From: Methanosarcinales archaeon
Lineage (GTDB): Archaea > Halobacteriota > Methanosarcinia > Methanosarcinales > EX4572-44
Assembly: GCA_004212095.1 (NCBI GenBank)
Contig: RXIJ01000050.1
Span: 1-15,916 of the forward strand
Direction: 5' to 3'
Length of the DNA: 15,916 nucleotides
Positions 1-7,522 of the stretch are shown in pieces (positions within the stretch are counted from its first letter, which is position 1; every line of letters starts with the position of its first letter). The position numbers were made by a program, and so were the translations under genes. The notes below the pieces were generated by a model. The model had not been told where the DNA came from, searched no databases, and saw only the letters and a program-made list of their open reading frames with translations.

Positions 1-1
1 T

Positions 2-460
2 TCGAGCAACAACAACCTAACGAGCAACACCATTAACTCGAACAACAACTACGGAATCTCCATGTGGTCTTCGAGCAACAACATACTCTACCACAACAAT
101 CTCATCAACAACACCAACAACAACGCTTATGACACAGGCACCAACCAGTGGAACACCTCAACCGTTGGCAATTATTACTCAGACTACACAGGAAGCGACA
201 ACAACAGCGACGGTATCGGCGACACTTCGTATCAGATTCCAGGCGGAAGCAGCATTGATTATTTCCCTCTGATGCACCCATGGGAAAAAACACCACTAAA
301 AGGCGACCTTGACGATGATTTCCAAATCACCGCTAAAGATGCTGCAATCGTGCTTGAAATAGCAGTCGGCAGCCTCCCTTTCGACGATGCTGCTGATGTT
401 AGTGGTGACGGCAGGGTTTCATCACTTGACGCTCTCATCATTCTACAGATGGTAACATGA
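2..460 (+). CDS. Parallel beta-helix (NosD-like) secreted protein with C-terminal dockerin domain, 5' truncated
   Basis: The reading frame enters from the left edge, so only the last 152 residues are seen and the signal peptide and most of the protein are missing. The first part is Asn/Ser-rich with a 23-residue period: the DNA word TTCGAGCAACAACA at 1-14 recurs at 70-83, exactly 69 bases later. That fits one coil of a right-handed parallel beta-helix of the NosD/PbH1 type. After a short linker (HPWEKTPLKG) come two dockerin type I calcium loops. The first is D-L-D-D-D-F-Q-I-T-A-K-D and the second D-V-S-G-D-G-R-V-S-S-L-D; both have acidic or polar ligands at positions 1, 3, 5, 9 and 12 and each is followed by a hydrophobic helix. 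The protein is probably exported and calcium-stabilised, possibly docking to a cohesin on the cell surface. The ligand or substrate is unknown. It ends in TGA, 93 bases before glmM. Confidence 0.8.
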   Translation, partial: SSNNNLTSNTINSNNNYGISMWSSSNNILYHNNLINNTNNNAYDTGTNQWNTSTVGNYYSDYTGSDNNSDGIGDTSYQIPGGSSIDYFPLMHPWEKTPLKGDLDDDFQITAKDAAIVLEIAVGSLPFDDAADVSGDGRVSSLDALIILQMVT

Positions 461-473
461 GTGATCATAAGTA

Positions 474-544
474 CTGCACAACGAAGTTGTGCAGAACCGC
501 ACACGGAGTGTGTGGGAACAATTCTCGACTACGAAGTAGTCGAG
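474..544. repeat. Array of three tandem GNA-triloop hairpins
   Basis: Three short inverted repeats lie end to end between the dockerin gene and glmM. Hairpin 1 (474-494) has arms CTGCACAAC and GTTGTGCAG, 9 bp, loop GAA. Hairpin 2 (497-515) has arms CCGCACAC and GTGTGTGG, 8 bp with one G-T, loop GGA. Hairpin 3 (524-544) has arms CTCGACTAC and GTAGTCGAG, 9 bp, loop GAA. All share the core ACGRAGT while the stems differ, so pairing is kept while sequence is not. GNA triloops closed by C-G are known to make unusually stable DNA mini-hairpins. The array could act as a terminator or RNA processing site, a protein binding site, or a REP-like element. Which one cannot be told from one copy. Confidence 0.85.
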
Positions 545-549
545 GTGAT
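542..549 (+). promoter_or_regulatory. Shine-Dalgarno site of glmM, overlapping hairpin 3
   Basis: GAGGTGAT is an eight-base match to the archaeal anti-SD complement GGAGGTGAT, four bases before ATG 554. This favours that start over ATG 548 or the distant GTG 461. Its first three bases (GAG) are the end of the 3' arm of the third hairpin, so folding of the hairpin would mask part of the site. I see no TATA-like box in 461-553. Confidence 0.7.
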
Positions 550-553
550 GATA

Positions 554-1843
554 ATGAAATTTGGATCAAGTGGAATACGCGGAATTGCAAATCAAGAGAT
601 CACGTCTGAACTGGCAATACGAATTGGGCGTGCTGTTGGTGCTGTGTGCAACAGAGTAGTTGTTGGATGTGACACACGAAGAGCAGCAGAGATGATCGAA
701 TACGCTGTAGTCTCTGGTTTACTCTCGGTGGGATGCAGGGTCACACGTGTGAACATGGTTACAACCCCCACACTTGCTTATGCTGCAAGAAACCATGACT
801 GCGGAATCATGGTCACAGCTTCTCATAATCCACCAGAATATATCGGTGTGAAACTCTTCAATCCGGACGGCATGGCGTTTGACAGAGAACAGCAGACAAC
901 GATTGAGAAATTGATTAAAGATAAAACTCCTGAACTTGCTTCATGGAAAGATATGCAGGAGGTTAAAACTGATAAAAACGCTGTTTCTGACCATATATCG
1001 ATGATTCTCTCAAAGGTTAGTATCAAAAGGAAGATAAAAGTGGTGGTGGACTCCGGATGTGGTGCAGCTTCACTGACCACCCCATATCTGCTGCGAGAGA
1101 TGGGCTGTGATGTGATAACATTGAATAGCCAGCCAGATGGTTTTTTCCCTGGACGTGGTGTTGAACCAAAAGAAGAAAATCTTTTTGCACTTCGGTCGCT
1201 CGTTTACAGTACAAACGCAGATATCGGGATTGCACACGATGGGGATGCAGACCGAATGGTTGCTGTTGACGAAATAGGAAAAATGGTCAGCAATGATAAA
1301 CTGCTTGCGTTCTTTGGCGAATACGAGGCAGAAAAGAAGATGGTTGTGCCAGTGGATGCATCCATGCTTATTGATGCTGTACTTCCGGATGTCGAGATTA
1401 TTAGAACCCGTGTTGGGGATGTGTTTGTTGCAGAGGAGATAAAGAAAACAGGAGCTAATTTTGGAGGGGAAGCAAGTGGGACATGGATATTTCCTGGGGT
1501 TTCTTACTGTCCTGACGGCGTGTATGCGGCTTCGAGACTTGTAGAGCTAATAAGCAGTACAACAGAGAAGTTCGCAGATAAGCTTTCATCGATGCCAGAA
1601 TATGTGATAAAGCGAGGATCAGTTCCCCATCGTGGAAATATGGATAAGGTTGAAAAAGAACTGCTTGCACTTAATTTTTCCGGTATTGACACGATCGATG
1701 GGTTCAGGCTCACATTTGATGATGTGTGGGTACTTGTACGTCCTTCCGGAACTGAGCCATTGATCAGGATTACAGTGGAAGGAAAAACAAAACAATTAGT
1801 AGATGAAATATACAATAAAATACATAAAATTATAAAAGGTTAA
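554..1843 (+). CDS. glmM: Phosphoglucosamine mutase, archaeal type (alpha-D-phosphohexomutase family)
   Basis: Converts glucosamine-6-phosphate to glucosamine-1-phosphate in the cytoplasm, supplying UDP-GlcNAc synthesis. From ATG 554 the product is 429 residues, normal for the archaeal family. The four family signatures appear in order: the phosphoserine loop TASHNPP (Ser near residue 90), the magnesium loop DGDADR (about 229-234), the sugar-binding loop GGEASG (about 304-309) and the phosphate-binding loop RPSGTEP (about 396-402). The frame is open back to 461, but that stretch is the hairpin array, and the N-terminus MKFGSSGIRG matches the usual start of the family. glmU follows after 3 bases. 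Phosphomannomutase or phosphoglucomutase activity is possible, since this family overlaps in specificity, but the adjacent glmU favours glucosamine phosphate. Confidence 0.88.
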   Translation: MKFGSSGIRGIANQEITSELAIRIGRAVGAVCNRVVVGCDTRRAAEMIEYAVVSGLLSVGCRVTRVNMVTTPTLAYAARNHDCGIMVTASHNPPEYIGVKLFNPDGMAFDREQQTTIEKLIKDKTPELASWKDMQEVKTDKNAVSDHISMILSKVSIKRKIKVVVDSGCGAASLTTPYLLREMGCDVITLNSQPDGFFPGRGVEPKEENLFALRSLVYSTNADIGIAHDGDADRMVAVDEIGKMVSNDKLLAFFGEYEAEKKMVVPVDASMLIDAVLPDVEIIRTRVGDVFVAEEIKKTGANFGGEASGTWIFPGVSYCPDGVYAASRLVELISSTTEKFADKLSSMPEYVIKRGSVPHRGNMDKVEKELLALNFSGIDTIDGFRLTFDDVWVLVRPSGTEPLIRITVEGKTKQLVDEIYNKIHKIIKG

Positions 1844-1846
1844 AAA

Positions 1847-3031
1847 ATGAAAGCAGTGATACTTGCAGCAGGTGAAGGAACAAGGATGCATCCACTAACG
1901 ACAACTTGCCCCAAAGTGATGCTTTCAGTTGCAAACAGACCAGTACTCGAACACATTATCATATCTGCAAAAGATGCAGGCATCACTGATTTTGTCTGCG
2001 TTGTTGGATATATGGGAGATACTGTTAGAAACTACTTTGGAAGTGGCAGCAGTCTTGGTGTTCGCATCGATTATGTTGAGCAAAAAGAGCAACTTGGTAC
2101 TGCTGATGCGATATATGCAGCTATGGATTTGGTGGAAGGGAGATTTATCGTGTTAAACGGTGACGCACTAATCAAATCAGCAGATATTCGCTCTTTAATA
2201 AACTACAAAGAAGATATTGTTTTAGCATTGAAGAAACTAAAAAATCCTGCCGGATACGGTGTGGTAAAAACAACGGGCAGTAAAATCGTTGAGATCATAG
2301 AGAAACCTGAGCATAATATTGGAAATCTGGTAAATGCAGGAATCTATCTATTCCCAGACCTTATCTTTGACGCTATCAGAACAACTGAAAAATCAGTGCG
2401 TGGAGAATATGAAATCACAGATTCCATCAATGCACTGGTAGGGAATGTGAGGGCCAGCTATTTGATGCTTGATACGTGGATCGACATCGGAAGACCATGG
2501 AATTTGCTGGATGCAAACGAGTATCTACTTTCAAATCTTAAGAGATCCATTTTTGGTAAGATCGAACCATATACTACATTAAACGGTGAAATCAGTGTAG
2601 GAAAAGGCACTATTATCAGAAACGGCTCTTACATACTTGGTCCTGTCGCAATTGCAGAAAACTGTGATATTGGTCCGAATTGCTTTATCAGACCCTATAC
2701 ATCCATAGGAAATAATGTACGCATTGGAAATGCCGTTGAGGTTAAAAACAGTATTGTGATGAACGGCACACAGATAGGACATCTCAGCTATGTTGGAGAT
2801 AGCATTATAGGACATAATTGCAACATTGCGGCTGGAACAAAGATTGCGAACTTGCGGCATGATGGCAAAAATATCCGGGTAATGGTGAATAATACGTCTG
2901 TTGATACCGGAAGAAGAAAACTTGGTGTAATCATGGGGGATTACGTACACACAGGCATTAATACAAGCATCAATGTTGGTGTGCTGATGGACGCCGGACG
3001 AAGTACATACCCAGGCGAGGTTGTGATGTGA
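1847..3031 (+). CDS. glmU: Bifunctional sugar-1-phosphate nucleotidylyltransferase / acetyltransferase (archaeal GlmU type)
   Basis: A 394-residue cytoplasmic enzyme with two parts. Residues 1 to about 230 are a nucleotidyltransferase: AAGEGTRMHPLT with the GxGTR loop at the N-terminus, QLGTADAI, the NGDALI metal site, EKPEHNIGN and the GEYEITDSI loop. Residues from about 235 to the end are a left-handed beta-helix of hexapeptide repeats, ending with the NLRHDGKNI and RRKLGVIMGDYVHTGIN segments. This layout resembles the Sulfolobus ST0452-type enzymes, which acetylate GlcN-1-P (and GalN-1-P) and then transfer UMP or dTMP. With GlmM just upstream it would complete UDP-GlcNAc synthesis. It starts 3 bases after glmM, so the two are almost certainly co-transcribed. 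Strict sugar and nucleotide specificity cannot be read from sequence. Confidence 0.87.
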   Translation: MKAVILAAGEGTRMHPLTTTCPKVMLSVANRPVLEHIIISAKDAGITDFVCVVGYMGDTVRNYFGSGSSLGVRIDYVEQKEQLGTADAIYAAMDLVEGRFIVLNGDALIKSADIRSLINYKEDIVLALKKLKNPAGYGVVKTTGSKIVEIIEKPEHNIGNLVNAGIYLFPDLIFDAIRTTEKSVRGEYEITDSINALVGNVRASYLMLDTWIDIGRPWNLLDANEYLLSNLKRSIFGKIEPYTTLNGEISVGKGTIIRNGSYILGPVAIAENCDIGPNCFIRPYTSIGNNVRIGNAVEVKNSIVMNGTQIGHLSYVGDSIIGHNCNIAAGTKIANLRHDGKNIRVMVNNTSVDTGRRKLGVIMGDYVHTGINTSINVGVLMDAGRSTYPGEVVM

Positions 3032-3069
3032 TATGAGAATGCAAGGAGGTATGGTGGGATTTCAGGCAA

Positions 3070-3918
3070 ATGATTAAAAAAGCAATAATACCTGCTGCAG
3101 GACTTGGAACACGATTCCTTCCTGTGACGAAATCGATGCCAAAGGAAATGCTTCCAATAATCGATAAGCCGATTATCCAGTTCGTTGTGGAAGAGGCTGT
3201 CGCTTCCGGAATCGATGACATTCTGATCATTACCGGAAGAGGTAAACGCGCCGTTGAAGATTATTTCGACACTTCACCTGAACTTGAAACTCACCTGTTA
3301 AATAATAAAAAATATGAATTATTAAAAGAAATGAAAGACATCTCTTCGATGGTAGATATCCATTATATCAGGCAGAAAGAGCCGAAAGGTCTTGGTGATG
3401 CAGTACTGCGAGCAGAAAAGCATATTGATGATGAAGCATTTGCTGTTTTGCTTGGAGATGACATTATCAGGGGAGAACATTGCATAAAACAATTGGTGGA
3501 TGTTTATACAAGGTATAAATGCTCTGTCTTGGCAGTAGAAGAGGTTAGTGATGTGAGCAAATATGGAATCATAAAAGGAGAAAAAATTAATGAGACGATT
3601 TATGATGTAGAAGATATTGTTGAAAAACCTGATGTCTATCATGCACCGTCAAGGATGGGAACTGTTGGCAGATATATTCTCACGCCTGCGATATTCTCAT
3701 GTATTAAAAAAATAAAACCCGGGTTTGGTGGAGAGATACAACTTACTGATGCAATAAGGATGCTGATTGACCCGGAAGGGGTTTATGCACACGAATTCAA
3801 TGGAAAACGATACGATGCCGGAAATAAAGCGGATTACGTCAAAGCGATCATCGATTTTGCCCTGGAAAGAGAGGATTTAAGAGATGAGATTGAAAATTAC
3901 ATAGAGGTGAAAAGATGA
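3070..3918 (+). CDS. galU: UTP--glucose-1-phosphate uridylyltransferase
   Basis: Makes UDP-glucose from UTP and glucose-1-phosphate in the cytoplasm, for glycan and envelope synthesis. The 282 residues match GalU length. Motifs in order are IIPAAGLGTRFLPVTKSMPKEMLP (residues 6-29, nucleotide-binding loop and catalytic Lys region), GLGDAVLRAE, the metal site LLGDDII, VEKP, GRYILTPAIF, GGEIQLTDAI and YDAGNKADYVKA. All are GalU hallmarks rather than RmlA or GlmU ones. No in-frame ATG, GTG or TTG lies between the upstream TGA (3034-3036) and ATG 3070, so this start is firm. The best SD, AAGGAGGT at 3043-3050, is 19 bases away, which is unusually far. The gene is 38 bases after glmU, and its stop overlaps the next start by 4 bases. 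Confidence 0.92.
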   Translation: MIKKAIIPAAGLGTRFLPVTKSMPKEMLPIIDKPIIQFVVEEAVASGIDDILIITGRGKRAVEDYFDTSPELETHLLNNKKYELLKEMKDISSMVDIHYIRQKEPKGLGDAVLRAEKHIDDEAFAVLLGDDIIRGEHCIKQLVDVYTRYKCSVLAVEEVSDVSKYGIIKGEKINETIYDVEDIVEKPDVYHAPSRMGTVGRYILTPAIFSCIKKIKPGFGGEIQLTDAIRMLIDPEGVYAHEFNGKRYDAGNKADYVKAIIDFALEREDLRDEIENYIEVKR

Positions 3919-5711
3919 AAACGCAGAAGTATTCAGTCAATCAACATTTGATAGAAACGATTCTTTCCTGGGTAAAGTCAGACGAGATAGCAATACCTGA
4001 AATTCAACGACCTTTTGTTTGGGATGCAACAAAAGTGAGAGATTTAATGGATTCTCTCTACCAGGGATACCCGATAGGTTATTTAATTGCCTGGCGTAAC
4101 CCAAATGTAAAACTAAGAGATGGAACTACCGCAGAGGGTAAGAAAATCCTTATTGACGGTCAACAACGTGTAACGGCATTCACTGCTGCTATTTTGGGTG
4201 ACTATGTAATCAATAAAGACTACAAGCGAGTGAAAATAAAAATAGCTTTTAACCCATTAAAAGAAAAATTTGAGGTGCTTAACACTGCTATTGAGCGAGA
4301 TGGTACATGGCTGCCTGATATATCAAAAATAATTTCTGGAGACGTGGACGTATTTAATTTAGTTGAAACTTATCGATCTAAAAATGAGAACATTGACCGT
4401 AAATTCATTTTTGACAAGATAGAGTCTCTGAGAAAAATAACGCAAAAACAACTTGGGTTAATTGAGTTGGATTCTGATTTGGATATTGAAGCAGTGACAG
4501 AAATATTTATACGAATTAACTCAAAAGGAGTTGGGTTGAGCCAGGCAGATTTTGTTATGTCGAAAATAGCAGCAAATGAAAGTTACGGGGGCTCAACTCT
4601 TAGAAAGTTTATAGACTACTTCTGTCATTTGGCAGTTGCCCCTGAATTCTACTCTCATATTACTGAGGTAGACAAGGAGTTTACCACCACAGACTACTTC
4701 CAAAAGATATCATGGCTAAGAAACGAAAAAGAAGACCTATACGACCCTGATTATAACGATTTATTGAGAGTGAGTTTTACATCCGAATTTAATAGAGGAA
4801 AATTAGCTGATTTGGTTAGTTTACTCTCAGGTAGGAATTTTGAGACAAGGACATACGAAGAAGAAATAGTGAAGGAATCGTTTGCCACTCTTGAAAAAGG
4901 CATACTAAACTTCATTAACGAGACCAATTTCAAAAGGTTCTTAATGATAATTAAATCCGCAGGGTTCATTTCTCCTAAGCTTATTCGCTCACAAAATGCC
5001 CTAAATTTTGCATATATTCTGTATCTCAAACTAAAATCCCAGAACTATAATCCTGCCGAGATAGAAACATACGTGCGCAAATGGTTTGTTTTATCAATCC
5101 TAACTGGCAGATACTCAGGTTCTCCTGAATCTATGTTTGATTTCGATATAAAAAACATTTCAAGTAAAGACTTCAAAGAATATCTTAAAAGCGTTGAAAA
5201 CGCTGATTTATCCGATGCTTTTTGGGATGCTGCTTTAGTACAGAATCTAACTACTTCTGTGTCAAGTAGCCCCAACTTCAATGTTTATTTAGCAGCTCAG
5301 GTAAAATCAAATGATAAAGGCTTTTTATCAAAGGACATAACAGTGAAAGACTTAATTTCTCACAGGGGTGACATACACCACGTATTCCCCAGAGATTACC
5401 TAAAGAAAAACAGTCTGAAAAAGGGGCAATATAATCAAATTGGCAACTATGTTTACATGCAATCAGAGATAAATGTCCAGATAGACAATAAAGCCCCAAA
5501 CATATATTTTAGTGAATTAAAAGACCAGTGCAATGGTGCTGGGCTAAAATATGGTGGTATAGATAGTTTTCAATCCCTCGAAGACAATTTGATGATGAAT
5601 TGTATACCCAACACCATCGTTTCAATGGATATTGATAATTACGATGAGTTTTTAACGCTAAGGAGGGGGCTAATAGCCAAGAAAATAAGGGACTACTACT
5701 ATTCTTTATAA
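3915..5711 (+). CDS. DUF262 / HNH-type restriction-like protein (GmrSD/SspE/BrxU-like architecture)
   Basis: A 598-residue protein. The N-terminal DUF262 (ParB-like nucleotide-hydrolysing) domain shows IPEIQRPFVW at 27-36 and the catalytic motif DGQQR at 81-85, followed by FIRINSKGVGLSQADF near 197. A long helical middle leads to a C-terminal HNH / DUF1524-like nuclease domain with DIHHVFPRDYL at about 486-496 and IGNYVYMQSEIN about 20 residues later, supplying the His-His and Asn of the fold. Proteins with this pair of domains include type IV modification-dependent restriction enzymes and phosphorothioate- or BREX-linked effectors, so a role in defence against foreign DNA is likely but inferred. 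ATG 3915 overlaps the galU stop (ATGA) and has GAGGTGA at 3904-3910. The gene looks more A/T-rich than its neighbours, which suggests acquisition. No modification or partner genes are adjacent. Confidence 0.82.
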   Translation: MKTQKYSVNQHLIETILSWVKSDEIAIPEIQRPFVWDATKVRDLMDSLYQGYPIGYLIAWRNPNVKLRDGTTAEGKKILIDGQQRVTAFTAAILGDYVINKDYKRVKIKIAFNPLKEKFEVLNTAIERDGTWLPDISKIISGDVDVFNLVETYRSKNENIDRKFIFDKIESLRKITQKQLGLIELDSDLDIEAVTEIFIRINSKGVGLSQADFVMSKIAANESYGGSTLRKFIDYFCHLAVAPEFYSHITEVDKEFTTTDYFQKISWLRNEKEDLYDPDYNDLLRVSFTSEFNRGKLADLVSLLSGRNFETRTYEEEIVKESFATLEKGILNFINETNFKRFLMIIKSAGFISPKLIRSQNALNFAYILYLKLKSQNYNPAEIETYVRKWFVLSILTGRYSGSPESMFDFDIKNISSKDFKEYLKSVENADLSDAFWDAALVQNLTTSVSSSPNFNVYLAAQVKSNDKGFLSKDITVKDLISHRGDIHHVFPRDYLKKNSLKKGQYNQIGNYVYMQSEINVQIDNKAPNIYFSELKDQCNGAGLKYGGIDSFQSLEDNLMMNCIPNTIVSMDIDNYDEFLTLRRGLIAKKIRDYYYSL

Positions 5712-5713
5712 AA

Positions 5714-5833
5714 TGCACGAAAAGGAATTATCTTTTAGAATACATTGGAAGTGAATTATCGCTGAAAAAAGGAGAAACCAGCCTCAAAGTATATGTTCTT
5801 GAAGTTTTTAGATTTCTGAATAAGACTGGATAG
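5714..5833 (+). pseudogene. Possible C-terminal remnant of a displaced gene
   Basis: Just past the DUF262 stop, a different frame (read from 5714) is open to TAG 5831. It translates as a coding-like stretch, including EYIGSELSLKKGETSLKVYV and LEVFRFLNKTG, with codon choice like the neighbouring genes. It has no start codon of its own and runs back into the DUF262 gene in the wrong frame. It may be the tail of a gene cut by arrival of the DUF262 gene, or a chance open frame. I do not recognise a family. Confidence 0.25.
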
Positions 5834-5854
5834 CAAAGCGACGGCACACCCCGC

Positions 5855-7522
5855 CTAAAGTCGAAGGATTGTTCTTATCAGTGTTGTGAAGAATTTTGGT
5901 TTCAGCGTTAGAAGCAGATTCTTAGATGGATAGAGGTCTCCTTCCGGCACCGTTTCTCGTATTGTTATTGGTTTTGTGATTTTATCGCTTTCCTCTATTA
6001 TTTCTTTGGCTACATTGATTAGCCGGATTGTTTGTTCTCCCTTCTCTTCTTCCACGATCCCGTTTGCAATCTTCAGTTTTATTAATTTTTTTGATGCCTC
6101 GTAAGAAGATGCTGCTATTTCGTCCCGATTCATCCATATTGTTTCATAGTTCAGTGCATTTTTCCAGTTCGTTGCATTTTCTATTGCAAGCCTGTGGCTT
6201 TCAAGATCGTTGAATCGCAGTTTGTATCCAAATTTATCTGGATTTTTGAATACAATGCTTCCTGGGTCTACAAATGGTGCAAGTGGTGAGATGAAGCAGT
6301 CGAGGATTTTTTTCGACTCTGGTATTTTTTTGGTTATTGACTCGATGTATTTGTGCGTTTCAACTGCACTGGCGTATGTCTGAAATGGCAAGCCTGTCAT
6401 AAAGTACAGGTCAACTCGTTTGAAATTTAGTTCTGCTACGTGTGAGATGAATTTTTCAAGTTCATTATTTTGGTATGGTCTGCCGAATGCGTTTCTAACT
6501 TTCTCACTGTGGCTTTCCGGTGATATATGAAGAATTACCTCGTCTGATGCCTGCTCTAGTATCGTTAGTGTTTCCTTGTTTGGTGGTTTGAAGAATTCAA
6601 AGAATATCGGGGCATCGAATTTGTTTTCTTTCAGCTCTTTTACTATCGCTTTCGCATGTTTGAGGTTGAACTGCAAATCTCCTACCAAAAAAACCGGAAT
6701 TTTCATGTACTGGTTGATTGATAGAATCTCTTCAGCAATCTTTTCAGCCGGTTTGAATGCGATGCCGGTTCTTTGAAATGAATTTTTAAAAGTATTACAT
6801 GAGCCTCCGCATGTGATGCAGTTGAAATCACATCCTTTGTAAGCAAGAGACATAGCTATCGGATCCTGCATAAATTTAGCAAATGGAAGGAATGCCTTCG
6901 GTTTCATAGATTTTATTGCTTCTTTTGCAACAAAACTGTAGTCAATGGAATAACCCCCAATATCTTCCGGTACAAAGGTGATGCCATTTGTCTTAATTAA
7001 CTCACCCTCTCGCCACGACAGGTTGGGGATATCCTCTATTGCACCTCTCCCCTCGATCAAATACTCCAAAAGCTTTTTAAAAGGCTCTTCTGTCGTGTCA
7101 CCTGAAAGTACGTAGTCCACCTGTTTATAATTCCGTAGAATCTCCTTCCAGAAAATACTTGATGTAAATCCTCCAAAAACAACCGGCCTGTCCCAGATTT
7201 TTTTGATAATTTTTGCAACTTCTACGGCACCCTGTACATGAACCATCCAGTGAAGGTCAATACCATAAACAGCAGCATCGATTTTTTTAATTTCCTTTTC
7301 AACATCAAAGGAGGCATCCATCAGCATTTGGGTTGCAATATTCAGGATTCTAACCTTGTACCCCCGTTTTCCAAGGTACGTGAGAAGGGTGAGAAAACCT
7401 ACCGGGTACAACTCAAAAACAGGTGTTGAAGGGATCAGGTCACTTATAGGACCGTGGTGCACATCTTTTTCTCTAAAATCGTATAAACTTGGTGCGTGAA
7501 TTAAAACAAGGTCAGCTTTCAA
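5855..7522 (-). CDS. B12-binding domain / radical SAM protein (archaeal Ta0216-like family)
   Basis: A 555-residue protein with an N-terminal cobalamin-binding-like Rossmann domain (about 1-150) and a central radical SAM barrel. The [4Fe-4S] motif is C231-DFN-C235-IT-C238, in YKGCDFNCITCGGS. The N-terminus (LIHAPSLYDFRE, STPVFELYPVGF), GIDLHWMVHVQG, VFGGFTSS and the CGGS after the cluster motif are as I recall for the archaeal family catalogued as TIGR04190; its reaction is unknown to me. The B12 motif DxHxxG is only partly kept (D-L-H-W-M-V), so cobalamin may bind without the usual His-on ligand or not at all. The start is TTG at 7522-7520, overlapping the upstream TGA (TTGA), with GGTGA a few bases before; no in-frame ATG is nearby. 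It is translationally coupled to the ArsA-like ATPase gene. Confidence 0.8.
   Translation of the reverse strand: MKADLVLIHAPSLYDFREKDVHHGPISDLIPSTPVFELYPVGFLTLLTYLGKRGYKVRILNIATQMLMDASFDVEKEIKKIDAAVYGIDLHWMVHVQGAVEVAKIIKKIWDRPVVFGGFTSSIFWKEILRNYKQVDYVLSGDTTEEPFKKLLEYLIEGRGAIEDIPNLSWREGELIKTNGITFVPEDIGGYSIDYSFVAKEAIKSMKPKAFLPFAKFMQDPIAMSLAYKGCDFNCITCGGSCNTFKNSFQRTGIAFKPAEKIAEEILSINQYMKIPVFLVGDLQFNLKHAKAIVKELKENKFDAPIFFEFFKPPNKETLTILEQASDEVILHISPESHSEKVRNAFGRPYQNNELEKFISHVAELNFKRVDLYFMTGLPFQTYASAVETHKYIESITKKIPESKKILDCFISPLAPFVDPGSIVFKNPDKFGYKLRFNDLESHRLAIENATNWKNALNYETIWMNRDEIAASSYEASKKLIKLKIANGIVEEEKGEQTIRLINVAKEIIEESDKITKPITIRETVPEGDLYPSKNLLLTLKPKFFTTLIRTILRL

Noticed and set aside
1..200. 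Asn-rich repeats considered as a CRISPR or simple-sequence tract
   Set aside because: The repeats are in frame, have a 69-base period and translate to a 23-residue beta-helix coil, so they are protein-coding repeats.
461..553. N-terminal extension of GlmM from GTG 461
   Set aside because: The added residues come from the hairpin array, match nothing in the family, and lack an SD; ATG 554 has an eight-base SD.
2579..2950. Minus-strand frame of 123 codons opposite glmU
   Set aside because: It lies wholly against the hexapeptide-repeat part of glmU, whose periodic codons keep the opposite frame open. It has no recognisable motif.
5712..5854. Terminator between the convergent DUF262 and radical SAM genes
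   Set aside because: There is no stable stem with a T-run on either strand; the longest T-run is five bases with no hairpin before it. The direct repeat GAATTATC (5725, 5753) is too short to mean anything.
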